From Betaproteobacteria bacterium HGW-Betaproteobacteria-1 (GTDB lineage: Bacteria; Pseudomonadota; Gammaproteobacteria; Burkholderiales; Methylophilaceae), in contig PHCX01000004.1 of the NCBI GenBank assembly GCA_002842435.1, positions 116,209 to 180,208 of the forward strand: a DNA stretch of 64,000 nt, read 5' to 3'. The notes under the pieces were generated by a model. The model had not been told where the DNA came from. It worked only from the letters and a program-made list of their open reading frames with translations, and searched no databases. This document shows, piece by piece, positions 1 through 10,423 of this stretch. How positions within the stretch are numbered: the stretch's first letter is position 1; every line of letters begins with the position of its first letter. The position numbers were made by a program, and so were the translations under genes.

Positions 1-932
1 GTATCGCTGGCAGGCTGGAGGGTAATGCCTGTCACCATGGCATCAGTTACGTTGGCAAGAATCTCCACACCGGGCATAAGCACAGAATTATCGGTAGCCG
101 GAGTAGCGTACTGGTCGCCGACACTGGTTGCAGTCGCACCTATCAGCACATATTTGTTGCTGAAAGTACCCTTGGGTAGAACTCCGCGTATCACGTCGAT
201 GTAGGAAATGCGTTCAAAATGTCCGACCGGGCCTGCATAGGGAATGGTCATGAGGTTCTGTTGTTGCCAAAGTACAGGGCTGGCGTCAGTGGAGTGCGTA
301 GCAGACAATGCCGAGCTGGTTGAATTATCACCGTCGACATCGAGCAAAACTTTGCTTAACTGGTGCAAGGTTTGCCCATCGGCCTGCGCCAGTAAATAGG
401 TGCTGCGAACGACACCATCATTGTCTACTTTCAGGTGGGGTTGTCCCAACCCGGCAGCATGTTCAGCTATCGGAGCCAGAGGGGTCATAATCTGATGTCT
501 GGCACCAAACGATTGAATGAAAACCGGTAACACCACCGGACCATTACGTTTGATCGACGCTGCAAGCAAGGTGTCGTCATTGTGGTGGGTAAGATCCGGC
601 TCGGTGAACAGCACATCCAGACCGATGGCCTTGGGATTGTCCGCGCCTATTCTATCCAGTAATTCTGCATGTACTGCACGACGCCATGGCCAGCGGCCCA
701 GTGCTGCAATGCTTTTATCATCGATGGCAACGATGATGATATCGCCGGTGGGATCTCGTTCCTGGTTGGCAATAACGAGATCCTGAATCAGATGATTAAG
801 TTTCAGCAACCGTTCTTGCGGAGAGAGAAAAATAACGATGATGAGCACGCCTATGGAGATAGGTGCCCATAAGTTAATTTGCCAAAGAAAACCGGGAATC
901 AGCCTGGATGCGGGCTGTTTATGATTAATCAT
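1..932 (-). CDS. CHASE2-domain sensor protein (C-terminus outside window)
   Basis: About 310 codons are read without a stop from ATG at 932 to the left edge; an in-frame TGA lies two codons before that ATG, so the start is well bounded. Residues about 23-38 form a membrane segment, followed by an extracytoplasmic domain of CHASE2 type, with the characteristic early stretch IIIVAIDDKSIAALGRWPW and later the KYVLIGATATSVGD segment. CHASE2 domains are periplasmic sensory domains that usually precede a cyclase, histidine kinase or other output domain; the output part is outside the window, so the enzymatic class is unknown. It is the last visible gene of a minus-strand set with a LysM/FecR protein and an OmpR-type regulator, an arrangement that suggests one envelope signalling unit. 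The domain call is good; function is inferred. Confidence 0.85.
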   Translation of the reverse strand, partial: MINHKQPASRLIPGFLWQINLWAPISIGVLIIVIFLSPQERLLKLNHLIQDLVIANQERDPTGDIIIVAIDDKSIAALGRWPWRRAVHAELLDRIGADNPKAIGLDVLFTEPDLTHHNDDTLLAASIKRNGPVVLPVFIQSFGARHQIMTPLAPIAEHAAGLGQPHLKVDNDGVVRSTYLLAQADGQTLHQLSKVLLDVDGDNSTSSALSATHSTDASPVLWQQQNLMTIPYAGPVGHFERISYIDVIRGVLPKGTFSNKYVLIGATATSVGDQYATPATDNSVLMPGVEILANVTDAMVTGITLQPASD

Positions 933-1004
933 TGGCTTTCAGGATGGACAACCGGCGGGTGTGACAATGTTGAACTGAACGGCAGGGTCATGGATGATTG
1001 TTGG

Positions 1005-2693
1005 TTAATATTTGGGTTTGTCGGCCCATGTGCGTTCTACCGTATCCTCCACGGGCTTGATCGTTACGATGCGTGGCGTCGAGTGTGCTGTAGTGAAGTT
1101 GTCAATGTCCGTGGCCTGAATCCGTATGTAATAGCTTCCGGGAGACAGGTTATCCAGCGATATGAATTGATCCTGCAAGGCCTGCTCGCCAACGATGCTG
1201 GAAAAATCCTCATCACGGCTGATTTGCGCCGAGAAACTCAGGTTTCTGTTGTCCACCCAGAATGCGCCAGAAGGTATCTGGAAGTTACTGGCACTGGTTG
1301 AATCGATTACTTCAAATTGTGCCGGTTCGCTGAAAGGTCCTTGTTTATGCTGGCCGTCGGCGGCAGATGTAATGGCTGCTGTACGCCAGAAATAACGGCC
1401 ATTTTCCAGGTCTGTGGCGGTATGGCCGCAGGCATCCTGATGTACCGCATCGACGATAGCAGAAGAAAAGTCCTGCGATCTGGAGACCTGAAGCCGATAG
1501 GCTGATGCACCCAGCACTTGGGTGCACAACAAATCGACTTTATTTCCGGTGATCTGGTGATTTGCGGGGGCAAGATAAAAAGGAAAGACAGGTTGCGCCT
1601 TGATGCTGATGCCATGCACCTTTTCAAAGCCGATGATGCCTTCCATATCCACGGCGCGAACACCGACAATGTACTCACCATCTTCGAGGCCGGTGAGTTT
1701 GACAAGCGGTGTTTCGGATTCGATATTGGCGACTACTTGCTGCATATCGTTATCCGATGCCAGGCGCACTTGGTAGGATGCAGCATTTTCCAGTTCTGGC
1801 CAGTCGATGACCAGATAATCAGCATCGGTGAAACGTGCTGGTAGCATCGATAAATCTGCTGCTGCCAGCAACGGTCTGATTTCTCCCAGTTTGCCATTTT
1901 GGCCGACTCGCAATCCTTTGCCGAATTGCAAAAGTTTTTGCTGCCCTCGGCGTTTGTTTTTCAGGTTTTGCCTGACAGCGATGCTGCCTTCGGTAACGCC
2001 GCTGGCAGTGGCCGTGTCTGAAGCTGATACATCGAAACGTGTGCCACGAGCGGCAGCAACGGCTTGTGGCGTAATCACTTCGAAGTGATTGGCTTTGTTT
2101 TTGTTTGCAGTGTTGGCCGGTGTGACCGAGATATCGAGATTGCCCTGTTCCAGAACGATGACGCGGTTTCCCGGTTTGGAGCCGTGCGAGTCTCTGTATC
2201 GTTGTATTTGCAACAATGAGTCGGAAAGTACCCGCATAATGGAGCCGTCATCGAATTGCAGCGACAGGTAACTGTCGTTGCCGACGCTTACCTTGTCATT
2301 TTCGCGCAGCTGATCACCGATCTCGAGAGGGGTTGCGGGGTTGTTGTCAGCCACACGGTGGACATCGCCAAGCGCAAAGATCACATGAATACCGGGAAGA
2401 TCCAAGGGCGGGATGCGCAGTTCGGAACCGGGCCGCAGGCGTTTTGGATTCTTGATGTTGTTGTATTGCAAAAATGCCGGCCACATCGTTGCGTCGTCCA
2501 GATACCTGACTGCCAGATCGTACAGCGTGTCGCCCTCTACTACTTGATGTATAGGCAGACTGCCGCGTTCTGCATTGAGGGGTCCCTCCTCAGCAAAAGC
2601 GTCATTTGCGATCCACAGACCGGCAAGCAGGACAAGCAGTTGTTTTTTTCGGTTAAAAAAAGATGAATCCAATAACGTTTTAAGCATGGCCAT
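1005..2693 (-). CDS. LysM/FecR-domain envelope protein with fibronectin-like C-terminus
   Basis: 562 residues. The start is placed at ATG 2693 because AAGAGG lies just upstream and the protein then begins with a normal signal peptide ending near WIANDAFA; a longer reading from 2735 is possible. A LysM domain (about residues 47-97, with GDTLYDLA and the PGSELRIPP end) is followed by a FecR domain (about 137-236: ITPQAVAAARGTRFDVS is typical), then repeated fibronectin-like segments with WPELENAASYQVRL-type strands. LysM suggests peptidoglycan contact; free-standing FecR domains occur in envelope signalling proteins. It lies 73 bp before the CHASE2 gene and 58 bp after the response regulator on the same strand, so the three are probably co-transcribed. 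Its exact role is unknown. Confidence 0.85.
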   Translation of the reverse strand: MAMLKTLLDSSFFNRKKQLLVLLAGLWIANDAFAEEGPLNAERGSLPIHQVVEGDTLYDLAVRYLDDATMWPAFLQYNNIKNPKRLRPGSELRIPPLDLPGIHVIFALGDVHRVADNNPATPLEIGDQLRENDKVSVGNDSYLSLQFDDGSIMRVLSDSLLQIQRYRDSHGSKPGNRVIVLEQGNLDISVTPANTANKNKANHFEVITPQAVAAARGTRFDVSASDTATASGVTEGSIAVRQNLKNKRRGQQKLLQFGKGLRVGQNGKLGEIRPLLAAADLSMLPARFTDADYLVIDWPELENAASYQVRLASDNDMQQVVANIESETPLVKLTGLEDGEYIVGVRAVDMEGIIGFEKVHGISIKAQPVFPFYLAPANHQITGNKVDLLCTQVLGASAYRLQVSRSQDFSSAIVDAVHQDACGHTATDLENGRYFWRTAAITSAADGQHKQGPFSEPAQFEVIDSTSASNFQIPSGAFWVDNRNLSFSAQISRDEDFSSIVGEQALQDQFISLDNLSPGSYYIRIQATDIDNFTTAHSTPRIVTIKPVEDTVERTWADKPKY

Positions 2694-2751
2694 GACGCCT
2701 CTTTGGTTGATTCGGTTTGATTGTCCAATCCCCAATAGTAATGTTTTCTTG

Positions 2752-3444
2752 TTAGTCGGAGGCTACTGTCACCAGGCGATAACCGATACCGTATACGGAA
2801 ATGAGGTGGTAGCCATTTTCCGGTTGTAAGTATAGCTTCTTGCGGATAGCTGAAATGTGCGTATCGAGAGAACGCGAGTTGACCGCAGAAGACTGTGTTC
2901 CCCAGATTTCTTCCTGCAAATGCTGCCTCGAAAGCAAGCGTCCCTGATTCTGAAACAGGAACAGGGCAAGCTCAAACTTTTTATTCTTCAGCTTGATGGA
3001 CTGCCCCCTGTATTCGACTGAGGTGCTCTCCGGGATAAAGGTATATTCGCCCCACTGAAGGTCATGTGGAATACGGCTTTCCCATGACCGTCGAATGAGT
3101 GCTTTTACACGTGCCAGCAGCTCACCAACACGCACGGGCTTTGACATGAAGTCATCGGCACCTACCGATAAACCGTAAACCAGGTCATGTTCGTCGCGAC
3201 GGTTTGTCACCAACAAAATGGGAATTGGCTCCTTATTATCGTTGCGCACCCGTTTAATAATCTCCACGCCAGTGATATCCGGAAGCTCCCAATCCAGAAT
3301 CAGGAAGTCGAAACTTTCACGGCGCAGGGATTTAATCAGCAGTTCTCCATTGAGAAATGTATGACATTCATGACCGATATGGCGGATTGATTTTTCGATC
3401 AATTCAAGCGCCGAAACATCGTCATCCACAACCGCGAATCTCAT
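2752..3444 (-). CDS. OmpR/PhoB-family response regulator
   Basis: 230 residues from ATG 3444, preceded by AGAGAG; a TTG two codons earlier is less likely. The receiver domain shows the acidic pocket VVDDD near the N-terminus, the phospho-acceptor Asp about residue 51 in LILDWELPD and the conserved Lys about 102 in FMSKPVRVGE. The C-terminal half is a winged-helix DNA-binding domain of OmpR type (VNSRSLDTHISAIRKKL, ending in GIGYRLV). It leads a minus-strand operon with the LysM/FecR and CHASE2 genes and is divergent from the giant DUF11 gene; the shared upstream region carries a direct repeat suitable for an OmpR-type dimer. Control of the surface operon is therefore plausible, but it is inferred. 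Confidence 0.93.
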   Translation of the reverse strand: MRFAVVDDDVSALELIEKSIRHIGHECHTFLNGELLIKSLRRESFDFLILDWELPDITGVEIIKRVRNDNKEPIPILLVTNRRDEHDLVYGLSVGADDFMSKPVRVGELLARVKALIRRSWESRIPHDLQWGEYTFIPESTSVEYRGQSIKLKNKKFELALFLFQNQGRLLSRQHLQEEIWGTQSSAVNSRSLDTHISAIRKKLYLQPENGYHLISVYGIGYRLVTVASD

Positions 3445-3550
3445 TTGCAATCTCTCTGTAGCCTGTTTTCAACAGTGCTTATCAAGCTCCCGCTTATACA
3501 GTTAACTTAATTAGTACATGCAGATGTTAGCGCGAATGCCGGGATTGGAT

Positions 3551-3567
3551 TGTCAACAATTGTCAAC
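3551..3567 (+). promoter_or_regulatory. Direct heptamer repeat, possible response-regulator site
   Basis: TGTCAAC occurs twice with 10-bp periodicity (3551-3557 and 3561-3567) in the 283-bp divergent region between the OmpR-type regulator and the DUF11 gene. OmpR/PhoB-family dimers bind direct repeats one helical turn apart. The link to this regulator is inference. Confidence 0.4.
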
Positions 3568-3727
3568 TTTATATACCCGTTCCATCAATAGGGACATAGT
3601 TTCGCACGTTTCGTGGGCATTTGCTTGAGGTATATGCCTGCCAATTGAGTGATTGTGGGAGTAACAGTCTGATTTTGTGGGGATATCCATCGACTGGTAA
3701 TGAGTGATTGCTCGCTGTTCATAGGGG

Positions 3728-6700
3728 ATGTTGCAAGTGTTGATTCCAATGATTTTTGGTTTTATGTCCGGTTGTGGACGAGTGTTAAGTTGTAGTGCGG
3801 AATCCTTTAAGAAAAATACGCATGTAGTCCGAAAAATACAGTTCCATACGCGCGCGGCTTTGCGTCGGCTGCTCAGTCTATGTGTATGTATCGGATGGCT
3901 GGCACCCGCCCTTGCATTTGCCGGCGTTGACTTGGTGGTTAATACGTCGGATTCACCGGATCCGCTGCCAGCCGGCGGAGTCGTGACTTACACAGTGACT
4001 GTCGCCAATAACGGTAATGTGGACGCGACAGGTGTGATTTCCTCGCATTCCGTTCCGGCAAATTTGGAATATCTGGGTTTCAGTGGAGCGGGTATCAATT
4101 GTACCGGCATGGCGGTCAATAGCCCGGGGCCAGGGACGCTTACCTGTACACATCCTGATCTTGAAAACACAACAGGCGAGTCCACTTTGACAGTGGATTT
4201 GCGTACTTCGGCACAGGGCACACTCATATTTGGTGCAACGGCCAGTTCAACTGAAGCCGACGATGACCCCACCAACAATACCGACGATGAGCAGACTACC
4301 GTCAATCTGGGGGCGAATGTTTCTATCAGCAAAACGCCTGTTGTCGACACGGTTTCTGCGGGTGCGCCATTTGTCTGGACTCTGGAGGTCGGTAATGCCG
4401 GACCTCACTCTGCAACGGTCTTACGTATAGAAGATCCGGTACCTTCAGGTTTTAATGTGACCAGTCTGCCGGCTGGTTGTGCCAATAATGCCGGTACGAT
4501 TGTTTGTGATATCACCGGTCCGATCGCGGCCGGGGGAACACATCTTGTCGGCAATATTTCAGGCGTGATCAGTGCGGCCGGCGGTTCTACGGTGACGAAC
4601 ACCGCCACCGTCGATCTTGGTCCGACTGCCACCGTATCTGATCCTGCGGACCCGGACATTGCTGACAATACGGCTATTTCCAATATCAGCGTGACCCCCG
4701 GTTCTGATTTGCGGATTGGCAAAACGCGCAGCATTGCCGGCAACTTCACTGTCGGCGATAGCTTTAATTTTATTCTTGCTCCCAGTTATACCGGCGACTC
4801 GCCAACCAACATTACGGTGACGGATGTCGTCCCGTCCAATTACACGATAGGGGCAGTCGCTGCGTCGCAGAATGGCTGGAGCTGCAATGTGGCTGGCCAG
4901 ATTGTGACTTGTACCAAGCCGTCTGGCGGCATAGCTGGCCTGAACCAGCCATTGGGCAACATCACGATACCCGTGACGGTCGCAAGTGCCGGCAGCAATG
5001 TAGCAAATACGGCGAGCATCTCGGCTGCGGGTCCGTCAGATCCGGTTCCCGGTAACAATCAGGCCACGGACGGCGGCGTCAATCTGCTTGATCCCAGGAT
5101 CGATCTCGGCGTCAGTAAAACCGGCCCCAACCCGGCTCTGGTGGTGGCGGGCGTACCGTTCAATTTCACTATACGCGCCGCAAACAGCGGCACTACGGAT
5201 TTCGTCGGCGAACTTGTGCTGACTGACACATTGCCGGCAGGCATGACAGTGACCGCTTACACGCTGAACGGCTGGTCATGTTCGCCTGCGGTACCGACTA
5301 CCGGACCGATAACCTGTACGCGCACTTATACGTCCGGCGCGCCGCTGGCTGCCGGCGCCAGCACGCCCAATGTCGTCATGACGGCCACGGTCAATACGAC
5401 AGGCACAATGAGCAATAGCGTGTCACTCATGCCGAATTGCGATCCTGCGCACATCGTAGACGGGTGTGGCGAAAGCGATCTCGCCTCCTACGCAGTCACT
5501 AGCAGCGTGAGTACGGATTCTGCTGATATTAGCGTGCTGAAAACCGTCGACTTGCCTAGCGTGCCAGCTGGTGATGTGCTGACCTATACGCTGGAAATCG
5601 TCAACGATGGACCGACTGTATCGAATAATGTTGTTCTGAACGATACGTTGCAGAGTTTGATCAACAACGCAGTCGGCGCCACCGGTGCGGGTTACATCGG
5701 CCATACCATCACTCCAGGCAGTGCGACCGGCGGGGCATGTAATACCTCGGCTTCCGGTGGGAACGGGCGCCAGCTGACCTGTAATTTCACGACAATTCCG
5801 CTATGTACGCAGGGTGTGGATTGCCCCCGGGTGGAGGTGCAGGTGCGCCCCGGCGGCAATGGCGGTTCGCGCGTCAATTCTGTGAATGTCGTATCCAACG
5901 GCACGGCTGATCCTGATCACACAAATGAAACGGCCAGTGTTACCAGCAATATTGAGCCGCGTGCAGATATCACGGTCACCAAGAATGCCAATCCTAACAG
6001 CGTGCCAGCCGGACAGAATCTGACCTACGTCATTGCTACGCCCAACAACGGGCCGAGCCATGCCGACGATGTTGTGATTACCGATATCCTGCCGCTGGAT
6101 GTCACCTTTGTTTCCGCCAGTCCATCTGCAGGCTCCTGCTCGACCACGCCGGGAGTCAATGTCACGACCACGCCGGCGAATCGTACCATCGGCTGTAATC
6201 TTGGCTCGGTCAATAATGGCGCACAGCAAACTGTGACAGTCATCGTGCGTCCCAACACGGCACTGTACGGTACCACCATCACCAATGACGTGAGCGTGGC
6301 TACCTCTACGATAGAGACCGATGCGAGCAACAACACGGCAACGGTAAATGCGAACGTGACGGAGCCTGCACTCGACCTGGTGTTGAACAAGGACGATTCG
6401 GTGGATCCGGTAGCAGTCGGCGATAACACCGTTTATACCGTGACGGTCAACAATGCAGGTCCGTCTGCAGCTGAAAATGTAGTGGTCACCGATACCCTGC
6501 CAGCTTCGGGTCTTTCGTTCCAGTCCGTTGTCAGCAGTTCCGGCAGTTGCCCGACACAGCCTGCTGTCGATGCGGTTGGCGGTACGATCGAATGTGCCCT
6601 TGGCAATATCCCGCCGGGTGCGACGCGAACGGTCACTGTTACCATGACGGCCCTGGCGAAGGGAGTGGTGACCAACAATGCTTCGGTAACCTCTACCGAA

Positions 6701-9700
6701 ACTACGTTGGGTTATGAGAACGCGAGCAACAACAGCGTCAATGAAACGACGACCATTCGTACGCGTACTGACATGCAAGTGGTCAGTAAGACGCCATCCG
6801 CTAACCCGGTCAATCTGCGCGATGACTTCAACTTTGTCATCAGGGTGCGAAACAACACCGGTTCCGGCCTGGCTGAGGCCGACGGGGTCGTTGTCAGCGA
6901 TACGTTGCCGGCTGGAATGCAGTTGACTGCTACGCCGACCATTAATGTCGTCAGCGGTACGACAACACAGGCCACATGTACCGGCGTTGTCGGCAACACC
7001 AGTTTTACCTGTAGCCTGGGAACGGTGAGTCTGGGTGCGGAACTGGATGTCGTTGTGCCGGTGCAGGTGGTTACGGTGACGAGTGATGGTCAGGTGTTCA
7101 GCAACAGGGCTTCCGTGACCACTACCTCGCTGGATATCAACGGCGGCAGCAATCCCAACGGTGGCAACAATTTTAATGACGGTACTGTCACCGTCAATGC
7201 ATCAAGTATTGACGGACGGGTGTTTCGCGATTTCGAGGACAATGCTGTTTTTGATGGCGCTGATACGGGTATTGCCGGTATCAGCATGACCCTGACCGGG
7301 GTCAGTTTCGACGGTGTTGCCATCAACCGGGTGGTCGTGACGGATGCCAATGGCAACTATGTTTTTCCGGGTTTGCCGCAGGGCACGTATACCATCACCG
7401 AGGGTACGGTAAGCGACCCCAATCTGGTGGATGGCAGCGATACCGCAGGTACTGCCGGCGGTAATACTTCTGTGAACGATATCATTTCCGCCATTAATCT
7501 GCCTGCCGACACGGATGCAACAGGATATCTGTTTGCCGAGATTCCAATGCCGCGTATCGGTCTGGCGAAGTCTGCCGGTGCAGTAACCGATAATCATGAT
7601 GGTACCTACGATGTACAGTTCAGGCTGACGGTTGCCAACTATGGTGCAACGCCATTGCAGAACGTGCAGGTAAGCGACACGATTGCAATCGCCGGGCCGC
7701 AGTCGCTGGGGATCTATACACCCAATCCAGTACCTGCCGCTGGTCAATACACCATCGTCGGTGGGCCCGCGGTAAGCAATCAGATCAATGGTGCCAGTTT
7801 GACTCCGGTGGCTGCCGGCGTATTCACCGGCAGCGGGGCAGGTAGTACCTTGCTGGTGCCGGCTACGAGCAACCTGCCGAATTTCGTCGCGGGCAATCGT
7901 TCGACAGCGACAATTTCGTTTACGGTGCGTTTCTTCCCGACGACACCGGGGCCGTTCGAGAATACTGCGATTGCTTCAGGTGAATCTCCGAAAGGTGATC
8001 CGGCGACTGATGACAGCGTCGATGGATTGAATCCGGATCCCAACGGTAATGGTAATCCCAATGACGAAGAATCCCCGACCATCATCAATCTGTCCGGGCA
8101 GACCATCGCGCTGGCCAAGCGGCTGGTCGGCGTTGTGCAGACGGGCGAGAAACGCTTTGATATTGCATACAGCCTGATCGTCGGTAATCCGGGTTCAATT
8201 ACAGCGACGAATGTACAGGTCACGGACGATCTGGTCGCCACCTTCCCGACGGCGCAGACCAGAGCGATCAAGACCGCACCTGCTGTTTCCGCCTGTAGCG
8301 GCACGGTTCTGAATCCGAATCCGGCATATAACGGTACCGGGCAGAAGGCGTTGCTCATTGGAAATCAGCCCCTTCTGGCCGGCGAGCACTGCACCATCAC
8401 ATTCACGGCGGATATCGATTTTGGCAGCAATGCCTTGCCGGGCGTTGTGCAGAATAACCAGGCCGTAGCCACGACGGCAGAGGTTCCCGGAGGTACTGTC
8501 ATCGCCACCGATCTTTCCGATGATGGTACTGATTTTGATGCCAACAATAACGGTAACGGTAACGAACCGGGTGAAAACGATCCTACCCCTGTCGATTTTA
8601 CTGCAGGCGGTTTGTCCTCGATTTCAGGCAAGGTCTGGTTCGATGCCAATCATGACCGTATAGACAATGATGGGCCGGAAAATCGTGTTTCAGGCTTTAT
8701 CGTCGAAGTGCTGAATGGTAATGGCCAGATCGTCAGCAGAACGGTTACGTCAGATGATGGCAGTTATCACGTCCCTAATCTGTATCCGTCCAATGGCGCG
8801 CCGGATTCACTCTATTCCGTGCGTTTCCGCGATCCTGTCAACGGCAGAATCTACGGCATGCCTGTACCTCAGGATCCGGATCCGACGCATAACGGTACTG
8901 TCGTCAATGGCGAGATCGCCGAAATACATCTGAACCCTAGTGACAATGTGGTTGAACAGAACCTGCCGCTCGATCCTTCAGGCGTGATTTACAACGCGGT
9001 TACACGGGTGCCGGTATCCGGCGCACGCGTGACGCTTCTGTTCGGCGGTACGGCGGTGCCAGGAGCCTGTCTGGTAGGCGGCCAGAACGAGCACGATACC
9101 GGCATCAACGGCATTTATCAGTTCCTTCTGGCCGTCCCGCCGCCGCCAGGCTGCCCGGGTGATGGCGTGTATACCATTCAGGTCAAGCAGCCAGCCGGAT
9201 ATTTGCCGCCAGCTTCGAACATTATTCCGCCGACCAGTGGTCCGCATGCGCCAGTAGGTCTGCCCGGCGGTGTTGAAGCAATTCAGGTACAGGCCGGACC
9301 GCCAACCGGTTCGAATCCGACCACTTATTATTTTTCTTTCAACCTCGTCGTGGGAGCCGCTGGCGTTGGTGTGGTGCATAACCATATTCCGCTTGATCCT
9401 TCACCGGTCGACGCTTTCTTTGTCAGCAAGACCGGCAACAAGACCATTGTGGAACTGGGCGATACGCTGATATACACAGTCCAGGCCCGGCTGTTGAATG
9501 GCCTGGCGCTGGCATCGGCGCAACTGGTGGACAATCTGCCGGCTGGCTTCCGCTACATTCCGGGGTCTGCCACCATCGCCAAGGGCGGCGCTGCGGCAGT
9601 GGCGCTGGCAGACCCTGCGGGCAGTCCGGGCCCGCGTCTGACGTTCGAGATAGGTGCTTTTGATAGCAATAATCCGGTGGTCGTGACTTATCGTGTACGG

Positions 9701-10423
9701 GCCGGCGTCGGTGCCTTGCAAGGGGACGGCATCAATCGAGTGCAGGGTAGGTCCGGCACGATTCAGTCGAATATCGCAAGATACAAGGTGAAGGTTACCG
9801 GCGGCGTATTCACTGATCTCGCCTGTGTTGCAGGCAAGGTCTTTGTGGATTGCAACGGCAACCAAATCCAGGATGCAGAGGAAGTCGGCGTTCCGGGCGT
9901 GCGTATCTACATGGAAGACGGCACCTACTTCATCTCCGATGTCGAGGGCAAGTACAGCTATTGCGGTATTACGCCACGTACGCATGTACTCAAGGTGGAT
10001 GCTCTGACCTTGCCTCGCGGCAGTCGCCTCACAGTCACCAGCAACCGCAATGTAGGCGATGCCAACAGCATCTTCCTCGATGTGAAGAATGGTGAATTGA
10101 TTCGCGCCGACTTCGCCGAAGGCAGTTGCTCAAATACGGTCATGGAGCAGGTCAAGGCACGCCGCAATCAGGGAGAGGTGCGTGCACCGGAGACCGAAAA
10201 ACGAGGGGCGCCTGCGCTCAAGTTCGAAGGCAAGGCTCATGATTATCCCCAGCAAGGTACGGACAGCGCCAACCAGATATTGCTGAAACCCAGGGGCGGA
10301 GGAGGAGACGCGCCTGTTGCAGAATCGGTCAACAATGAGCCGGTGACCGATCTGCCGGCATCAAGCGGCAACACTCGTGGAAACAATCTGCGCGACCGGA
10401 AAGGAGAGGCAAATGTACGTTAA
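3728..10423 (+). CDS. Giant DUF11/SdrD-like surface protein
   Basis: 2231 residues. After an unusually long basic N-terminal region (about 65 residues, cleavage probably after LAPALAFA) the protein is a string of DUF11 repeats, each with a segment like ADITVTKNANPNSVPAGQ and a later ITDILP or VTDTLP motif, covering roughly residues 66-1155. SdrD-B/Cna-B-like modules start near 1159 (DGRVFRDFEDNAVFDG), 1630 (SGKVWFDANHDRIDNDG) and 2030 (GKVFVDCNGNQIQDAEE), with more DUF11-like repeats between them. The last 150 residues are low-complexity and charged, without an LPXTG or barrel. Such proteins are exported and form long rod-like surface or matrix structures. The next gene overlaps its end, implying translational coupling to an outer-membrane barrel. 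The start is uncertain because no good ribosome site precedes ATG 3728. Confidence 0.85.
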   Translation: MLQVLIPMIFGFMSGCGRVLSCSAESFKKNTHVVRKIQFHTRAALRRLLSLCVCIGWLAPALAFAGVDLVVNTSDSPDPLPAGGVVTYTVTVANNGNVDATGVISSHSVPANLEYLGFSGAGINCTGMAVNSPGPGTLTCTHPDLENTTGESTLTVDLRTSAQGTLIFGATASSTEADDDPTNNTDDEQTTVNLGANVSISKTPVVDTVSAGAPFVWTLEVGNAGPHSATVLRIEDPVPSGFNVTSLPAGCANNAGTIVCDITGPIAAGGTHLVGNISGVISAAGGSTVTNTATVDLGPTATVSDPADPDIADNTAISNISVTPGSDLRIGKTRSIAGNFTVGDSFNFILAPSYTGDSPTNITVTDVVPSNYTIGAVAASQNGWSCNVAGQIVTCTKPSGGIAGLNQPLGNITIPVTVASAGSNVANTASISAAGPSDPVPGNNQATDGGVNLLDPRIDLGVSKTGPNPALVVAGVPFNFTIRAANSGTTDFVGELVLTDTLPAGMTVTAYTLNGWSCSPAVPTTGPITCTRTYTSGAPLAAGASTPNVVMTATVNTTGTMSNSVSLMPNCDPAHIVDGCGESDLASYAVTSSVSTDSADISVLKTVDLPSVPAGDVLTYTLEIVNDGPTVSNNVVLNDTLQSLINNAVGATGAGYIGHTITPGSATGGACNTSASGGNGRQLTCNFTTIPLCTQGVDCPRVEVQVRPGGNGGSRVNSVNVVSNGTADPDHTNETASVTSNIEPRADITVTKNANPNSVPAGQNLTYVIATPNNGPSHADDVVITDILPLDVTFVSASPSAGSCSTTPGVNVTTTPANRTIGCNLGSVNNGAQQTVTVIVRPNTALYGTTITNDVSVATSTIETDASNNTATVNANVTEPALDLVLNKDDSVDPVAVGDNTVYTVTVNNAGPSAAENVVVTDTLPASGLSFQSVVSSSGSCPTQPAVDAVGGTIECALGNIPPGATRTVTVTMTALAKGVVTNNASVTSTETTLGYENASNNSVNETTTIRTRTDMQVVSKTPSANPVNLRDDFNFVIRVRNNTGSGLAEADGVVVSDTLPAGMQLTATPTINVVSGTTTQATCTGVVGNTSFTCSLGTVSLGAELDVVVPVQVVTVTSDGQVFSNRASVTTTSLDINGGSNPNGGNNFNDGTVTVNASSIDGRVFRDFEDNAVFDGADTGIAGISMTLTGVSFDGVAINRVVVTDANGNYVFPGLPQGTYTITEGTVSDPNLVDGSDTAGTAGGNTSVNDIISAINLPADTDATGYLFAEIPMPRIGLAKSAGAVTDNHDGTYDVQFRLTVANYGATPLQNVQVSDTIAIAGPQSLGIYTPNPVPAAGQYTIVGGPAVSNQINGASLTPVAAGVFTGSGAGSTLLVPATSNLPNFVAGNRSTATISFTVRFFPTTPGPFENTAIASGESPKGDPATDDSVDGLNPDPNGNGNPNDEESPTIINLSGQTIALAKRLVGVVQTGEKRFDIAYSLIVGNPGSITATNVQVTDDLVATFPTAQTRAIKTAPAVSACSGTVLNPNPAYNGTGQKALLIGNQPLLAGEHCTITFTADIDFGSNALPGVVQNNQAVATTAEVPGGTVIATDLSDDGTDFDANNNGNGNEPGENDPTPVDFTAGGLSSISGKVWFDANHDRIDNDGPENRVSGFIVEVLNGNGQIVSRTVTSDDGSYHVPNLYPSNGAPDSLYSVRFRDPVNGRIYGMPVPQDPDPTHNGTVVNGEIAEIHLNPSDNVVEQNLPLDPSGVIYNAVTRVPVSGARVTLLFGGTAVPGACLVGGQNEHDTGINGIYQFLLAVPPPPGCPGDGVYTIQVKQPAGYLPPASNIIPPTSGPHAPVGLPGGVEAIQVQAGPPTGSNPTTYYFSFNLVVGAAGVGVVHNHIPLDPSPVDAFFVSKTGNKTIVELGDTLIYTVQARLLNGLALASAQLVDNLPAGFRYIPGSATIAKGGAAAVALADPAGSPGPRLTFEIGAFDSNNPVVVTYRVRAGVGALQGDGINRVQGRSGTIQSNIARYKVKVTGGVFTDLACVAGKVFVDCNGNQIQDAEEVGVPGVRIYMEDGTYFISDVEGKYSYCGITPRTHVLKVDALTLPRGSRLTVTSNRNVGDANSIFLDVKNGELIRADFAEGSCSNTVMEQVKARRNQGEVRAPETEKRGAPALKFEGKAHDYPQQGTDSANQILLKPRGGGGDAPVAESVNNEPVTDLPASSGNTRGNNLRDRKGEANVR

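Noticed and set aside
5801..6778. Long antisense frame (325 codons) inside the DUF11 gene, with several others on the same strand
   Set aside because: Its composition mirrors the DUF11 codons on the other strand; no ribosome site or domain is seen. It is a shadow of repetitive GC-rich coding sequence.
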